From CAVXFL01 sp963761015 (GTDB lineage: Bacteria > Pseudomonadota > Alphaproteobacteria > Acetobacterales > Acetobacteraceae), in contig CAVXFL010000020.1 in the NCBI GenBank assembly GCA_963761015.1, forward strand, positions 310,001 to 374,000: DNA of 64,000 nucleotides, given 5' to 3'. A model generated the notes under the pieces. It saw nothing but the letters and a program-made list of their open reading frames with translations. It had not been told where the DNA came from and did no database searches. Both the position numbers and the translations under genes were made by a program. Shown here in pieces: positions 53,928 to 62,692 of this stretch. The number at the start of each line of letters is the position of its first letter. Positions within the stretch are counted from its first letter, which is position 1.

Positions 53928-54501
53928 ATGACCGGACTAGACGACTGGCTGGCGAATGCCGAGACGCTGCTTGCGGAAACCCGCCGGGCGGGTCTCGATC
54001 GCGCGATGGAGCGCGCGATCGCCGCCACCGTGTCGGCGTTTCGCGCCGGGCGGCCGCTGCTGGTTTGCGGCAACGGCGGCTCCGCCGCCGACGCCCAGCA
54101 CATCACCGGCGAACTGGTCGGGCGCTTCCTGGCCGAGCGGCGCGCCTTCAAGGCGATCTGCCTCGCGGCCGATCCGGCCGTGCTGACAGCCTGGAGCAAC
54201 GATTACAGCTTCGATACCGTGTTCAGTCGCCAGGTGGAGGCCTACGGCGAGGCGGGCGGCGCGCTGCTCGGGATCAGCACCAGCGGCAATTCGCGCAACG
54301 TGATCGCGGCGTTCGAAATCGGCCCGCGCCCTGGGCATGACCACGATCGGCCTCACCGGGGCGGGCGGCGGACAACTGGCGGGGCTATGCGACCATCTGC
54401 TGGCGGTTCCGAGTTCGTTCACACCCGCCATCCAGCAGATTCACCTCTGCCTGTACCATTACTTCTGTGCCGGAATCGAATCGGCGCTGGCTGACGGGTG
54501 A
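53928..54501 (+). pseudogene. gmhA: D-sedoheptulose-7-phosphate isomerase GmhA (SIS domain), frameshifted
   Basis: SIS-domain segments LLVCGNGGSAADAQHITGEL, FDTVFSRQVEAYG and GISTSGNSRNVIAAF are in one frame to about 54318. The rest (ARALGMTTIGLTGAGGGQL, IQQIHLCLYHYFC and the stop at 54499-54501) is in the next frame, with one extra G at 54321-54322. GmhA makes the first heptose precursor for LPS. The conserved catalytic Glu (GEL region) and His (QQIHLC) are intact, so a sequence error is likely. Confidence 0.88.
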
Positions 54502-54524
54502 ACGAGCCCGCGTGCCCGACTTGA

Positions 54525-55085
54525 TCACGCCGCCTCCGCGGCCCGCCAGACCGCGAGCCGCGCCGCGCCGTGTACCCGCTCTCCGAGCGGATCGCCGATC
54601 GCGGGGACCGGCTCCTGTCGCCCGAGTTCGGCGATAACCGTCGCGTCGTGTCCGATCCAGCCGGCTTGCCGAAGCGCCCGGAACGCCCGCGGCACTAAAT
54701 CGAACCCATAGGGCGGATCGAGGAAGATCAACCCGGCACGTGATCCAGGCGGGCAGCGCAGCACATCGCCCGCCACGATGGTCGATTGCGACGAAGCCCC
54801 GAGCGCGGCGACGTTGGCGCGCAAGGCCGCGAGCGCGCGGGGGTCACTTTCCATGAACGTCGCCGCCGCCGCGCCGCGCGAGAGGGCCTCCAACCCGAAC
54901 GCCCCCGTTCCCGCGAAAACATCGAGCACGCGCGCGCCCGCGACAGAATCAGGTCCGGCCCAGGGCGCATGGCTCAGCATGTCGAATAGCGATTGGCGGA
55001 CGCGGTCGGCGGTCGGGCGTGTGCCGTTGCCCGGCGGCGCCGCCAACCGGCGGCCGCGCCAGACGCCGCCCACAATCCGCATCAT
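54525..55085 (-). CDS. rsmD: 16S rRNA m2G966 methyltransferase RsmD
   Basis: 186 residues. RIVGGVWRGRRLAAPPG at the N-terminus, SAM-binding LDVFAGTGAFGLEALSRG and the catalytic IFLDPPYGFDL identify RsmD, which methylates G966 of 16S rRNA. The ATG overlaps the rluB stop (ATGA), so the two RNA-modification genes are coupled. Confidence 0.93.
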   Translation of the reverse strand: MMRIVGGVWRGRRLAAPPGNGTRPTADRVRQSLFDMLSHAPWAGPDSVAGARVLDVFAGTGAFGLEALSRGAAAATFMESDPRALAALRANVAALGASSQSTIVAGDVLRCPPGSRAGLIFLDPPYGFDLVPRAFRALRQAGWIGHDATVIAELGRQEPVPAIGDPLGERVHGAARLAVWRAAEAA

Positions 55086-55847
55086 TGGACCGCCCCCGGA
55101 TCACGGTCCGGGGCAGGCTTGGGCAGTTGCTCACGCAGAACCTTGGCCGGCACCTCGTCAAGCAGGCCGGGCCGCAGGTTGCCGAGCTGGAACGGCCCGT
55201 AGGCAACCCTGATAAGCCGCGTCACCGCCAGCCCGAGATGCGCCATTACCCGCCGCACTTCGCGGTTGCGGCCCTCGCGCAGCGCCACTGTCAGCCAGGC
55301 GTTGCTGCCCTTGCGGGCGTCGAGCCCGGCCTCGATCGGTCCGTAGCGCACGCCGGCAACGGTGAGGCCCCGCGCGAGCCGGGCCAGCGCCGCATCGTCC
55401 ACCGGCCCGTGCACGCGCACACGGTATCTGCAGAATCCAGCAATTCGCCGGGTGTTCCAAGCTGCGCGCCAGCGCGCCATCGTTGGTCAGCAGCAGCAGC
55501 CCTTCGCTGGCCAGATCCAGCCGCCCCACACTGATGACGCGCGGCAAATTCGGGGACAGCTTCTCGAAGACGGTCGGCCGTCCCTCGGGGTCGCGATGCG
55601 TCGTCACCAAGCCGGCCGGCTTGTGGTAGCGCCACAATCGGGTGCGTTCCGGCGGCGCGACCAGAACCCCGTTGACCTGGACGAGATCCCCGCTGCCCAC
55701 GAACGTCGCTGGCTGCGTGACAAGCGCGTTGTTCAGGAGCACACGCCCGTCGGCCACCAACCGCTCAGCGTCGCGGCGGCTCGCCACGCCGGCCCGCGCC
55801 AGCCACTTCGCGATGCGCTCCCCGCGCGCGCCGGAATCCGCGCTCAC
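55082..55847 (-). pseudogene. rluB: RsuA/RluB-family rRNA pseudouridine synthase, frameshifted
   Basis: An N-terminal S4 domain (RIAKWLARAGVASRRDAERLV) and the catalytic VGRLDLASEGLLLLTNDG with the active Asp are in one frame to about 55430 (SLEHPAN). The remainder (YRVRVHGPVDDAALARLARG, GRNREVRRVMAHLGLAV, RLIRVAYGPFQLG) is in another frame. The GTG start at 55847 overlaps the upstream amidotransferase stop. It isomerises a uridine in 23S or 16S rRNA. Catalytic and structural motifs are all intact. Confidence 0.88.
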
Positions 55848-56557
55848 GATCGGCAGGCGGCAACCAGCGCGCGGAAGATGCGGCGATCGCCCGGATCGGC
55901 CAAAAACTCCGGGTGCCACTGCACCCCCAGGCAAAACCGGTAGCGCGTGTCCTCGATGCCCTCGACGACGCCGTCCGGTGCCACCGCGTTGACCGCGGCG
56001 GACGGACCCGCCTCCGCGACCGCCTGGTGATGCGAGGAATTCACCGCCATCGACTCGGTGCCGACGATCCGGTGCAACAAGCTGTCCGCAGCAATCGTGA
56101 CCGGATGCCCGGGATGGTGGTGCTCGTGCTCCAGCGCGTCCGGGACCGAATCGGGGATGTGCTGGATGAGCGAACCGCCCAATGCCACCGCCAGCAACTG
56201 CTCGCCGCCGCAGATTCCGAGCACTGGCAGGTCCCGCGCCAGTGCGCCTTTCAGCAGCGCGAACTCCGTCGCGGTCCGCTCTTCCTTCAGCGATACCGTC
56301 GGATGGCGCTCGGCCGCCCCGTACATCGCGGGATCGATGTCGAACGCGCCGCCGGTCACGACCAGCGCCTCCAACCGGTCGAGATAGGCCTCGGCGAGCG
56401 CGGGATCGTGCGGCAGTGCCACCGGCAGCCCGCCCGCACCGGCGAGCGCGGCCATATAATTGGTGCGCAGCGCGTACCACGCCCATTTCGACCAGCCGCC
56501 CGGCGGCTCGGCATCCAGGGTCACGCCGATCAGCGGTCGGCTCCCGTCCCGCGACAT
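55844..56557 (-). CDS. Class I glutamine amidotransferase / gamma-glutamyl-GABA hydrolase family protein
   Basis: 237 residues. GVTLDAEPPGGWSKW at the N-terminus, ALVVTGGAFDIDP, the nucleophile elbow GICGGEQLLAV, NSSHHQAVAE and CLGVQWHPEFL form the Cys-His-Glu triad of the PuuD-like peptidase C26 group. Such enzymes cleave gamma-glutamyl amides. It heads a three-gene minus-strand unit with rluB and rsmD. Confidence 0.87.
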   Translation of the reverse strand: MSRDGSRPLIGVTLDAEPPGGWSKWAWYALRTNYMAALAGAGGLPVALPHDPALAEAYLDRLEALVVTGGAFDIDPAMYGAAERHPTVSLKEERTATEFALLKGALARDLPVLGICGGEQLLAVALGGSLIQHIPDSVPDALEHEHHHPGHPVTIAADSLLHRIVGTESMAVNSSHHQAVAEAGPSAAVNAVAPDGVVEGIEDTRYRFCLGVQWHPEFLADPGDRRIFRALVAACRS

Positions 56558-56603
56558 GGACGGTTGCTAGACCGCGCGAGGCCAGGCCGGCAAGAAGGCG
56601 CGC

Positions 56604-57047
56604 ATGACGGCGATGGACATGGCACTGCGGGAAGCAAGCCGCGCCGCCGAACGCGGCGAGGTGCCGGTCGGCGCGGTGGTGCTCGGCCCCGACGGCGCGG
56701 TGCTGGCGAGCGCCGGCAATGCGGTCGAAGCGCGCCACGACGCCTCGGCGCACGCCGAACTGCTGGCGCTCCGGATGGCCGCCGCGCGACTCGGCGCCGC
56801 CCGCCTGCCGGGGTGCGACCTGGTGGTCACGCTGGAGCCCTGCCCGATGTGCGCCCATGCCGCCAGCCTGTTCCGGATTCGCCGGGTCGTGTTCGGTGCC
56901 TACGACCCGAAGGGCGGCGGCGTCGAGCACGGCGCCCGCGTGTTCGCCGCCGCCTCCTGCCAGCACCGGCCGGAGGTCGTCGGCGGCGTGCGCGAGCGCG
57001 ACTGCGCCGCCCTGCTCCGCGCCTTCTTCGCGGGGCTCCGGGCCTAA
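56604..57047 (+). CDS. tadA: tRNA adenosine deaminase TadA
   Basis: 147 residues. The zinc deaminase motifs SAHAELLAL (HAE) and LEPCPMCAHAA (PCxxC) are clear, and the family segments GEVPVGAVVLGPDG and FGAYDPKGGGVEHG follow. TadA converts wobble adenosine to inosine in tRNA-Arg(ACG). Divergent from the amidotransferase gene. Confidence 0.9.
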   Translation: MTAMDMALREASRAAERGEVPVGAVVLGPDGAVLASAGNAVEARHDASAHAELLALRMAAARLGAARLPGCDLVVTLEPCPMCAHAASLFRIRRVVFGAYDPKGGGVEHGARVFAAASCQHRPEVVGGVRERDCAALLRAFFAGLRA

Positions 57048-57166
57048 ACCGCGGCATTTTCTGCGTCCCGGACGCACGGGTTGTGAACTGGGACCCGTCG
57101 TGGCGGGTTAATGGATCGATTTCGTGGCCCTACCGGAACGTGGACTCGACAGGAGGAGTGGGCGTC

Positions 57167-58507
57167 ATGGCCGCAACAGCCGCGCGGGCGATCAGCGAAC
57201 TGGAGCAGCGGACCATGGCCAAGGTGGCCCGCCGCCTGGTGCCGTTCCTGATCCTCTGCTATTTCGTTGCGTATCTGGATCGAGTAAACGTGAGCATGGC
57301 GAAGCTCACCATGGATGCCGATCTCGGTATTTCCGACTACCAGTTCGGTATCGGCGCCGGCATATTCTTCATCGCCTATTTCATCTTCGAGGTCCCGTCC
57401 AACCTCGCGCTCGACCGGTTCGGCGCGCGCAAATGGATCGCGCGCATCATGTTCACCTGGGGCCTGGTGTCCGGCTGCATGGCGGCGATCCAGGGCGTCG
57501 CCGGGTTCTACACGGTCCGGGTTCTGCTGGGCGCGGCCGAAGCGGGCTTCTTCCCCGGCATCATCTACTTCCTGACCCTGTGGTTCCCGTCGCTCTACCG
57601 CGCGCGCATCGTCGGCTACTTCATGGTGGCCATTCCCCTTTCCACCGTGATCGGTAACCCGATCTCCGGCGCCATTCTCAGCCTGCACGGCGCCTGGGGG
57701 CTTGCCGGCTGGAAATGGCTGTTCATCCTGGAGGCCCTCCCGGCCATAATCCTGGCGTTTTTCGTCTGGTTCTACCTGACGGACCGGCCGTCCGACGCCA
57801 CCTGGCTTGAGCCCGACGAGCGCGACTGGCTGGTGCAGCGGCTGGAAGCCGAACGGCGGCAGCGCGTGGCGGCGCGCCACTACAGCGTCTGGGAGGCGCT
57901 GACGAACGGGCGCGTGCTGGCGATCGCCGTGATCTATTTCGGCGTGGTCGCCGCCAATTACGGTCTCAGCTTCTTCCTGCCGACTATCGTGGCGCAGTTC
58001 GGGCTCAGCTACCTCGCCACCGGCGCCGTCTCCGCGATCCCCTACTTCGTCGGCGCCATCGCCATGGTGGTCTGGGGCTACAGCTCCGATCATTTCCACG
58101 AGCGCAAGGCGCATCTGGCGATCGCGATCGCGATCGCCGTGGGTGGCTTGGCGGTCGCGGCGGTGTTGCACGATCCGACCGCGAAGATGGCGGCGCTGGC
58201 GGTCGCGGGATTCGGCATCTTCGCCAACCTGCCGGTATTCTGGACCTTGCCGACGGCCTTCCTGAGCGGCGCGGCGGCGGCGGGCGGCATCGCCATCATC
58301 AACTCGATCGGCAATCTCGCGGGCTTCGCCGGTCCCTATGCCGTGGGCGCCATCAAGGACGCGACCGGCAGCTTCGCCGGCGGGCTGTTCGCCATCGCCT
58401 TCCTGGCGTTCGTCTCGTTCCTGGTCGCGCTCGTGCTGCCGCACGATCCGCGGCTCGAACTGGCGCCGGGCGAGGGCAGGGACCAAGCGGTCGGCCTGCC
58501 GCATTAG
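57167..58507 (+). CDS. MFS transporter of the anion:cation symporter family
   Basis: 446 residues with 12 spans. The ACS-family signature YLDRVNVSMAKLTMDADLG and IFFIAYFIFEVPSNLALDRFGARKWI mark carboxylate symporters like those for phthalate, tartrate or hexuronates. AGGAGGAG precedes the ATG at 57167. It is followed 22 bases later by a threonine-synthase-like gene, so it may import the substrate or a related acid. Confidence 0.9.
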   Translation: MAATAARAISELEQRTMAKVARRLVPFLILCYFVAYLDRVNVSMAKLTMDADLGISDYQFGIGAGIFFIAYFIFEVPSNLALDRFGARKWIARIMFTWGLVSGCMAAIQGVAGFYTVRVLLGAAEAGFFPGIIYFLTLWFPSLYRARIVGYFMVAIPLSTVIGNPISGAILSLHGAWGLAGWKWLFILEALPAIILAFFVWFYLTDRPSDATWLEPDERDWLVQRLEAERRQRVAARHYSVWEALTNGRVLAIAVIYFGVVAANYGLSFFLPTIVAQFGLSYLATGAVSAIPYFVGAIAMVVWGYSSDHFHERKAHLAIAIAIAVGGLAVAAVLHDPTAKMAALAVAGFGIFANLPVFWTLPTAFLSGAAAAGGIAIINSIGNLAGFAGPYAVGAIKDATGSFAGGLFAIAFLAFVSFLVALVLPHDPRLELAPGEGRDQAVGLPH

Positions 58508-58529
58508 CGGCGGCCAAAGGGGGAGGGCG

Positions 58530-59676
58530 ATGGCGGCGCGCGCGGCCTATCTGGATTCCCGCACCGGGGAGACTTTTCCGCTCGACCAGCCGCGCTGGTG
58601 CGGGACGGAGCAACGCCCGCTGCTGCTCACGCCGCTTCCCGGCATAACGCGCGCCGATATCGACAAAGGCATGCGCGGACCTCTGGCGCTACCGCGCCGC
58701 GCTGCCGTTTCCGATCGACAACCCGATCAGCCTGGGCGAGGGCGGCACGCCGCTCGTGCCGCTCCGCCTGCGTGGCGCCGAGGCGCTGGCGAAATGCGAT
58801 TGGCTGATGCCGACCGGGAGCTTCAAGGACCGCGGCGCCTCGGTCATGCTGTCGGCCTTGCGCGCGCAGGGCGTCACCGAGGTGCTGGAGGACAGTTCCG
58901 GAAACGGCGGCGCGGCGGTGGCCGGCTATGCGGCGGCCGGCGGGATGCGCGCCACGATCCTGACCCCGGAATCGACCAGTCCCGCGAAGACCGTGCAGAT
59001 GCGGGCCTATGGCGCGAGGGTCGAGCTGGTGCCAGGCACGCGGCAGGACACGGCCGAGGCGGCGCTGCGGCGGTCGGGGTCGATCTTCTACGCCAGCCAC
59101 AACTGGCACCCGTTTTTCCTGCACGGCACCAAAACGCTCGCCTACGAATTGTGGGAAGACCTGGGCTACGCGGCGCCGGACAACGTCATCGTCCCGTGTG
59201 GAGCGGGCAGCAACGTGCTCGGGTGCGAAATCGGCTTTTCCGAGCTGCTGCGGGCGGGCGAGATCGCCGCGCTGCCGCGCCTGTTCGCCGCCCAGCCCGC
59301 CAACTGCGCACCCGTCGCCGCCGCGTTCCTGGCGGGCACGAACGAGGTCGCCGCGCCCGCGCCCGACATCCGCCCGACCGTCGCCGAGGGCACCGCGATC
59401 GCCCGGCCGATCCGCCTGCGCGAAGTGCTGGGCGCCTTGCGCGAGAGCCGCGGCGGCGCGGTGATGCTGAGCGAGGACGAGATCGCCGCGGTCACGCTCG
59501 ATCTCGCTCGGGCGGGCATGTTCGTCGAACCGACCGCGGCGCAGGTGGCCGCTGCCTTCGGCAAGCTGCTGGCCTCCGGCGCCATCGCCCCCGAGCAGCG
59601 CACGATATTGGTGCTGACCGGCAGCGGCCTGAAGGCGACGCCCCGGATTGCCGAACTGCTCGGCGTGGAACTCTGA
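58530..59676 (+). pseudogene. Threonine synthase-like PLP-dependent enzyme, frameshifted
   Basis: The first 49 codons (YLDSRTGETFPLDQPRWCG) are in one frame to about 58678. The remainder, with NPISLGEGGTPLVPL, the PLP lysine TGSFKDRGASVML, the phosphate-binding SSGNGGAAVAGY and SHNWHPFFLHGTK, is in the next. An extra base lies near CGGACCTCTGG. It resembles threonine synthase/fold type II PLP lyases. As it pairs with an importer, degradation of an amino acid is an alternative to biosynthesis. Confidence 0.82.
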
Positions 59677-59743
59677 AGCCTCGCCGCCGGTCGGACGTGC
59701 CCGGTTCGGCTTCAACGAAAAATTCACGGTTTTGCGCTAATCG

Positions 59744-59760
59744 CCGGACCTCCAGTCCGG
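59744..59760. repeat. Small hairpin CCGGAC-N5-GTCCGG
   Basis: A 6-base perfect stem with a five-base loop, 68 bases after the PLP-enzyme stop and before the membrane glycosyltransferase genes. No T-run follows, so its role as a terminator is doubtful. Confidence 0.35.
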
Positions 59761-59839
59761 AGCGGCGCCGCCATCGCGGTGACAATTCCGAGCGGGCGGA
59801 GAACCGGGCGAACTCGGGCGCGAGGCGGAACAGCGGAAC

Positions 59840-61084
59840 ATGACACGGCAGCCGGGCACGGCGCGGGCGATCGATCTCGGCATTGCCGTAACGGCGTTTT
59901 CACTCGGCCTGTTGTTTTGCGTATTCCTGTACCTCGTGCAGTTGCACGCTTACGGCGCTCGTTTCTGGTCGCAGCCGAGCGGCTTGATGCTGCGCGACTT
60001 CGGCTTCTTCTGGGGCGGGGCGCGGCTCGCCTGGCTCGGCCACGCCACCACGGTGTTCGACCCCAATGCGTTCAATGCCTGGCTGGCGCAGCAGATTGCC
60101 CCCGGGACGATGGAGCCGTTCGCCACCTGGAGCTATCCGCCCACGATGCTCCTGCCGCTGCTGCCGTTCGGCGCTTTCCAGCCCGCGATCGCGCTCGTGC
60201 TTTGGCTGGTCGCGACCTTTGGCCTGCTGGCCTTCGTGCTCGCCAAGATCTTCGCGGACCGGTGGCTCGTTCTGGCGATCCTGCTGAGCCCGGCCGCCTT
60301 CTATTCCCTGTCGTTCGGCCAGAACGGCGCGCTGACGGCCGCGCTGCTGATCGCCGGGCTTTGGATGGTCGACGTGCGGCCGGTTATAGCCGGCATATGT
60401 TTCGGACTGCTCACGATCAAGCCGCAACTCGGCATCCTGCTTCCGTTCGTCCTCGCGGCCGGCGGGCGCTGGCGCGCCTTTGCGAGCGCGGCCACCACGG
60501 CGGTCGCAATGTTCGCGCTCACGCTGGTTCTGTTCGGGATCGAGCCCTGGAACGGGTTCTTCCATAACACGGTGCCGCACATGTCGGCGCAGTTGCTGCA
60601 TGAGTGGGGGATCCCACCGCAGCATGCGATGCCGACGATGCTGGTGACACTGCAGGGATGGGGGCTGAGCACACGTCTGGCGGGCTACGGACAGGGCCTC
60701 TGCATCTTGTTGGCGGTCGGGGCGGTGACCTGGGCTTGGCGATTGCGCGACGTGAATCGGAATTGGCGCAATGCGATGGTTTGCATTGCGGTGCTACTCG
60801 CGACGCCGTTCGGTTATGTATACGATATGATCCCGGCCTTGTTGGCCGTCGCGCTCTTGGCGCGCGCAGGATTTCGCGATGGTTTCCGTTGGTGGGAACG
60901 TCCAGTTCTGGTCGCTGTTTGGGTGTGGCCGGCGATCACCGTCCTCTGGACATACTATTTCAGTCTGCCTCCGATCGGAGGATTTGCTCTAGCCGCTTTG
61001 TTAGCGTGCGTCGGTGTTCGCGTTGCACAACAAGGCGCCGCGAACTGCGCGGTGATGGTGCCCCGGATGTTCGCCCGAGGCTGA
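59840..61084 (+). CDS. GT87/DUF2029-type polytopic glycosyltransferase-like protein
   Basis: 414 residues with roughly 10 membrane spans. The first periplasmic loop has LMLRDFGFFWGGARLAWLG, with the conserved Asp expected for GT-C enzymes, and later SYPPTMLLPLLPF, SFGQNGALTAALLIAGL and GLLTIKPQLGILLPF, which are typical of the DUF2029/GT87 group (lipid-linked sugar donors). Likely acts in envelope polysaccharide or glycolipid assembly. GC content falls toward its 3' end. Confidence 0.85.
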   Translation: MTRQPGTARAIDLGIAVTAFSLGLLFCVFLYLVQLHAYGARFWSQPSGLMLRDFGFFWGGARLAWLGHATTVFDPNAFNAWLAQQIAPGTMEPFATWSYPPTMLLPLLPFGAFQPAIALVLWLVATFGLLAFVLAKIFADRWLVLAILLSPAAFYSLSFGQNGALTAALLIAGLWMVDVRPVIAGICFGLLTIKPQLGILLPFVLAAGGRWRAFASAATTAVAMFALTLVLFGIEPWNGFFHNTVPHMSAQLLHEWGIPPQHAMPTMLVTLQGWGLSTRLAGYGQGLCILLAVGAVTWAWRLRDVNRNWRNAMVCIAVLLATPFGYVYDMIPALLAVALLARAGFRDGFRWWERPVLVAVWVWPAITVLWTYYFSLPPIGGFALAALLACVGVRVAQQGAANCAVMVPRMFARG

Positions 61085-61088
61085 AATC

Positions 61089-62636
61089 GTGCTCCTGACA
61101 GATGCGTCCGAGACCTGGCACGTGACTGCGCCGAGGCGCATCGATACCGAACGCCTAAGCACGACCGCAGCAGTGATCGCGCTTATTCTGCTGGCCTTTG
61201 CGCTGCGGTTGCTTCCGGTCCTGATCGCGCCAAGCCTGAACTGGGCGGACGAGATATTTCAGACGACCGAGCAGGCGCATCGGCTGGTGTACGGCAACGG
61301 CTTGGTGCCCTGGGAATTTCAATTGGGCGCTCGCTCCTGGATTCTGCCTGGCGCCATCGCCGGTCTGATGGAGTTCTCCCGCTTGTTCGGGGACGGTCCG
61401 CGCTATTACCTTCCGGTCATTGCAGGCGCCTGCGGGGTGCTGGCGATCGTGCCCGTCGTGTGCGGACTTTTATGGTGTCGACACTGGTTCAGCGGTCCCG
61501 CCGCTTTCGTCGGCGGACTTAGCGTCGTCGTGGCGCCCGAGTTGGTTTATATGGGCGATCGAACGCTCACCGAAGTCCTGGCAGCGCACGTTCTGGTTCT
61601 GGGACTTTATCTGCTCGATCCCGGATACCGAGTCGATTCCAGACCTCGCCTGTTCTGGGCCGGTGCGGTGCTCGGGCTCGCCTTTGCCCTCCGCATTCAG
61701 ATCGCGCCCGCCATCGCGCTGGTTGCTGCCTGGACCGCCGTACGCGGCGGACGGCGAAGCTTCCTCACCGTGGCCTTCGGCGGCGTTTCCGTTCTCGCCT
61801 GCGTCGCCATGCTCGACGCGGCCACGCTTGGCTCGCCTCTCGCTTCGATCTGGCGTTATGCTTTGTACAATCTCTATTACGGAGTGAGCTCCACCTTTGG
61901 CGTCGAACCTTGGTACTTTTACGCGCTTCAAGAGTTCGCCATATGGGGCCCTTTTGCGCTGCTTTTCTCTATATTCGGTCTCTTGGGCGCGCGCCGGCTG
62001 TGGCTACCGTTCGCGGCGGCGGCGGCCATCGTTGCCGTGCATTCGTTCATACCGCACAAGGAATACAGGTTCATTTACCCGGCCGTCGTGCTGATTGCGG
62101 TAGAGTCCGGTCTTGGGCTTGCGGCATTGGTCGATCGGGCTCGTGATCTCGTGGCGGGCTCAGGTTCCGCGCGCAAGCTTGCCCGGCGAGCAGTTCCCGT
62201 TGTTATCGCCGTCTTGTGGTGCGCGGTGTGCTTCCGGGCTTGGACGGGGACGGCCATGGCGATGCTCCGAAGCAGCAGTAATGACCAACTCATGGCGGCC
62301 TCGTTCGCTTCTCGCCAGTCCTCGGTGTGCGGCATTGGAATGTACGCGAAGGACAACCAATGGATGGCCTACGGCGGATACAGCCGCCTTCATCTACCGG
62401 TCCCGCTCTATTGGATGCACGACCAGGCCGAGCTGACGAGCCGGTCCCGGAACTTCGATATCTTGCTGTATCCGGTGAAGCTTAAATTGAAAGCTACAGT
62501 GCTGCCTCCGGGCTTTGTCGTGCGGCGGTGTTTTGGGAACATTTGCGTTGCACGGCGGGAGGGGCCATGCGAGCCGCGGAAAATGACCCCCTTGGCGCTT
62601 CCGTCGCAGCTGCGTGGCCTTGCTCCGCAAAGATGA
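61089..62636 (+). CDS. GT22/Alg9-like mannosyltransferase family membrane protein
   Basis: 515 residues. The first loop NWADEIFQTTEQAHRLVYG followed by VPWEFQLGARSWILPG and the segment FIPHKEYRFIYPAV match the GT22 family, best known from eukaryotic Alg9/PIG-B (the HKExRF motif). It has about 10 spans and a soluble C-terminus. Probably transfers a sugar from a polyprenyl-phosphate donor on the periplasmic face. Begins with GTG four bases after the preceding stop. Confidence 0.8.
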   Translation: MLLTDASETWHVTAPRRIDTERLSTTAAVIALILLAFALRLLPVLIAPSLNWADEIFQTTEQAHRLVYGNGLVPWEFQLGARSWILPGAIAGLMEFSRLFGDGPRYYLPVIAGACGVLAIVPVVCGLLWCRHWFSGPAAFVGGLSVVVAPELVYMGDRTLTEVLAAHVLVLGLYLLDPGYRVDSRPRLFWAGAVLGLAFALRIQIAPAIALVAAWTAVRGGRRSFLTVAFGGVSVLACVAMLDAATLGSPLASIWRYALYNLYYGVSSTFGVEPWYFYALQEFAIWGPFALLFSIFGLLGARRLWLPFAAAAAIVAVHSFIPHKEYRFIYPAVVLIAVESGLGLAALVDRARDLVAGSGSARKLARRAVPVVIAVLWCAVCFRAWTGTAMAMLRSSSNDQLMAASFASRQSSVCGIGMYAKDNQWMAYGGYSRLHLPVPLYWMHDQAELTSRSRNFDILLYPVKLKLKATVLPPGFVVRRCFGNICVARREGPCEPRKMTPLALPSQLRGLAPQR

Positions 62637-62692
62637 AGGGGCCACCCACTGAGGCTCCGCTCCGGGGTGCGACGGAACGGCCAAGCCATGGT

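Noticed and set aside
59744..59760. Rho-independent terminator
   Set aside because: The hairpin is present but no T-run follows on either strand, so it is listed only as an inverted repeat.
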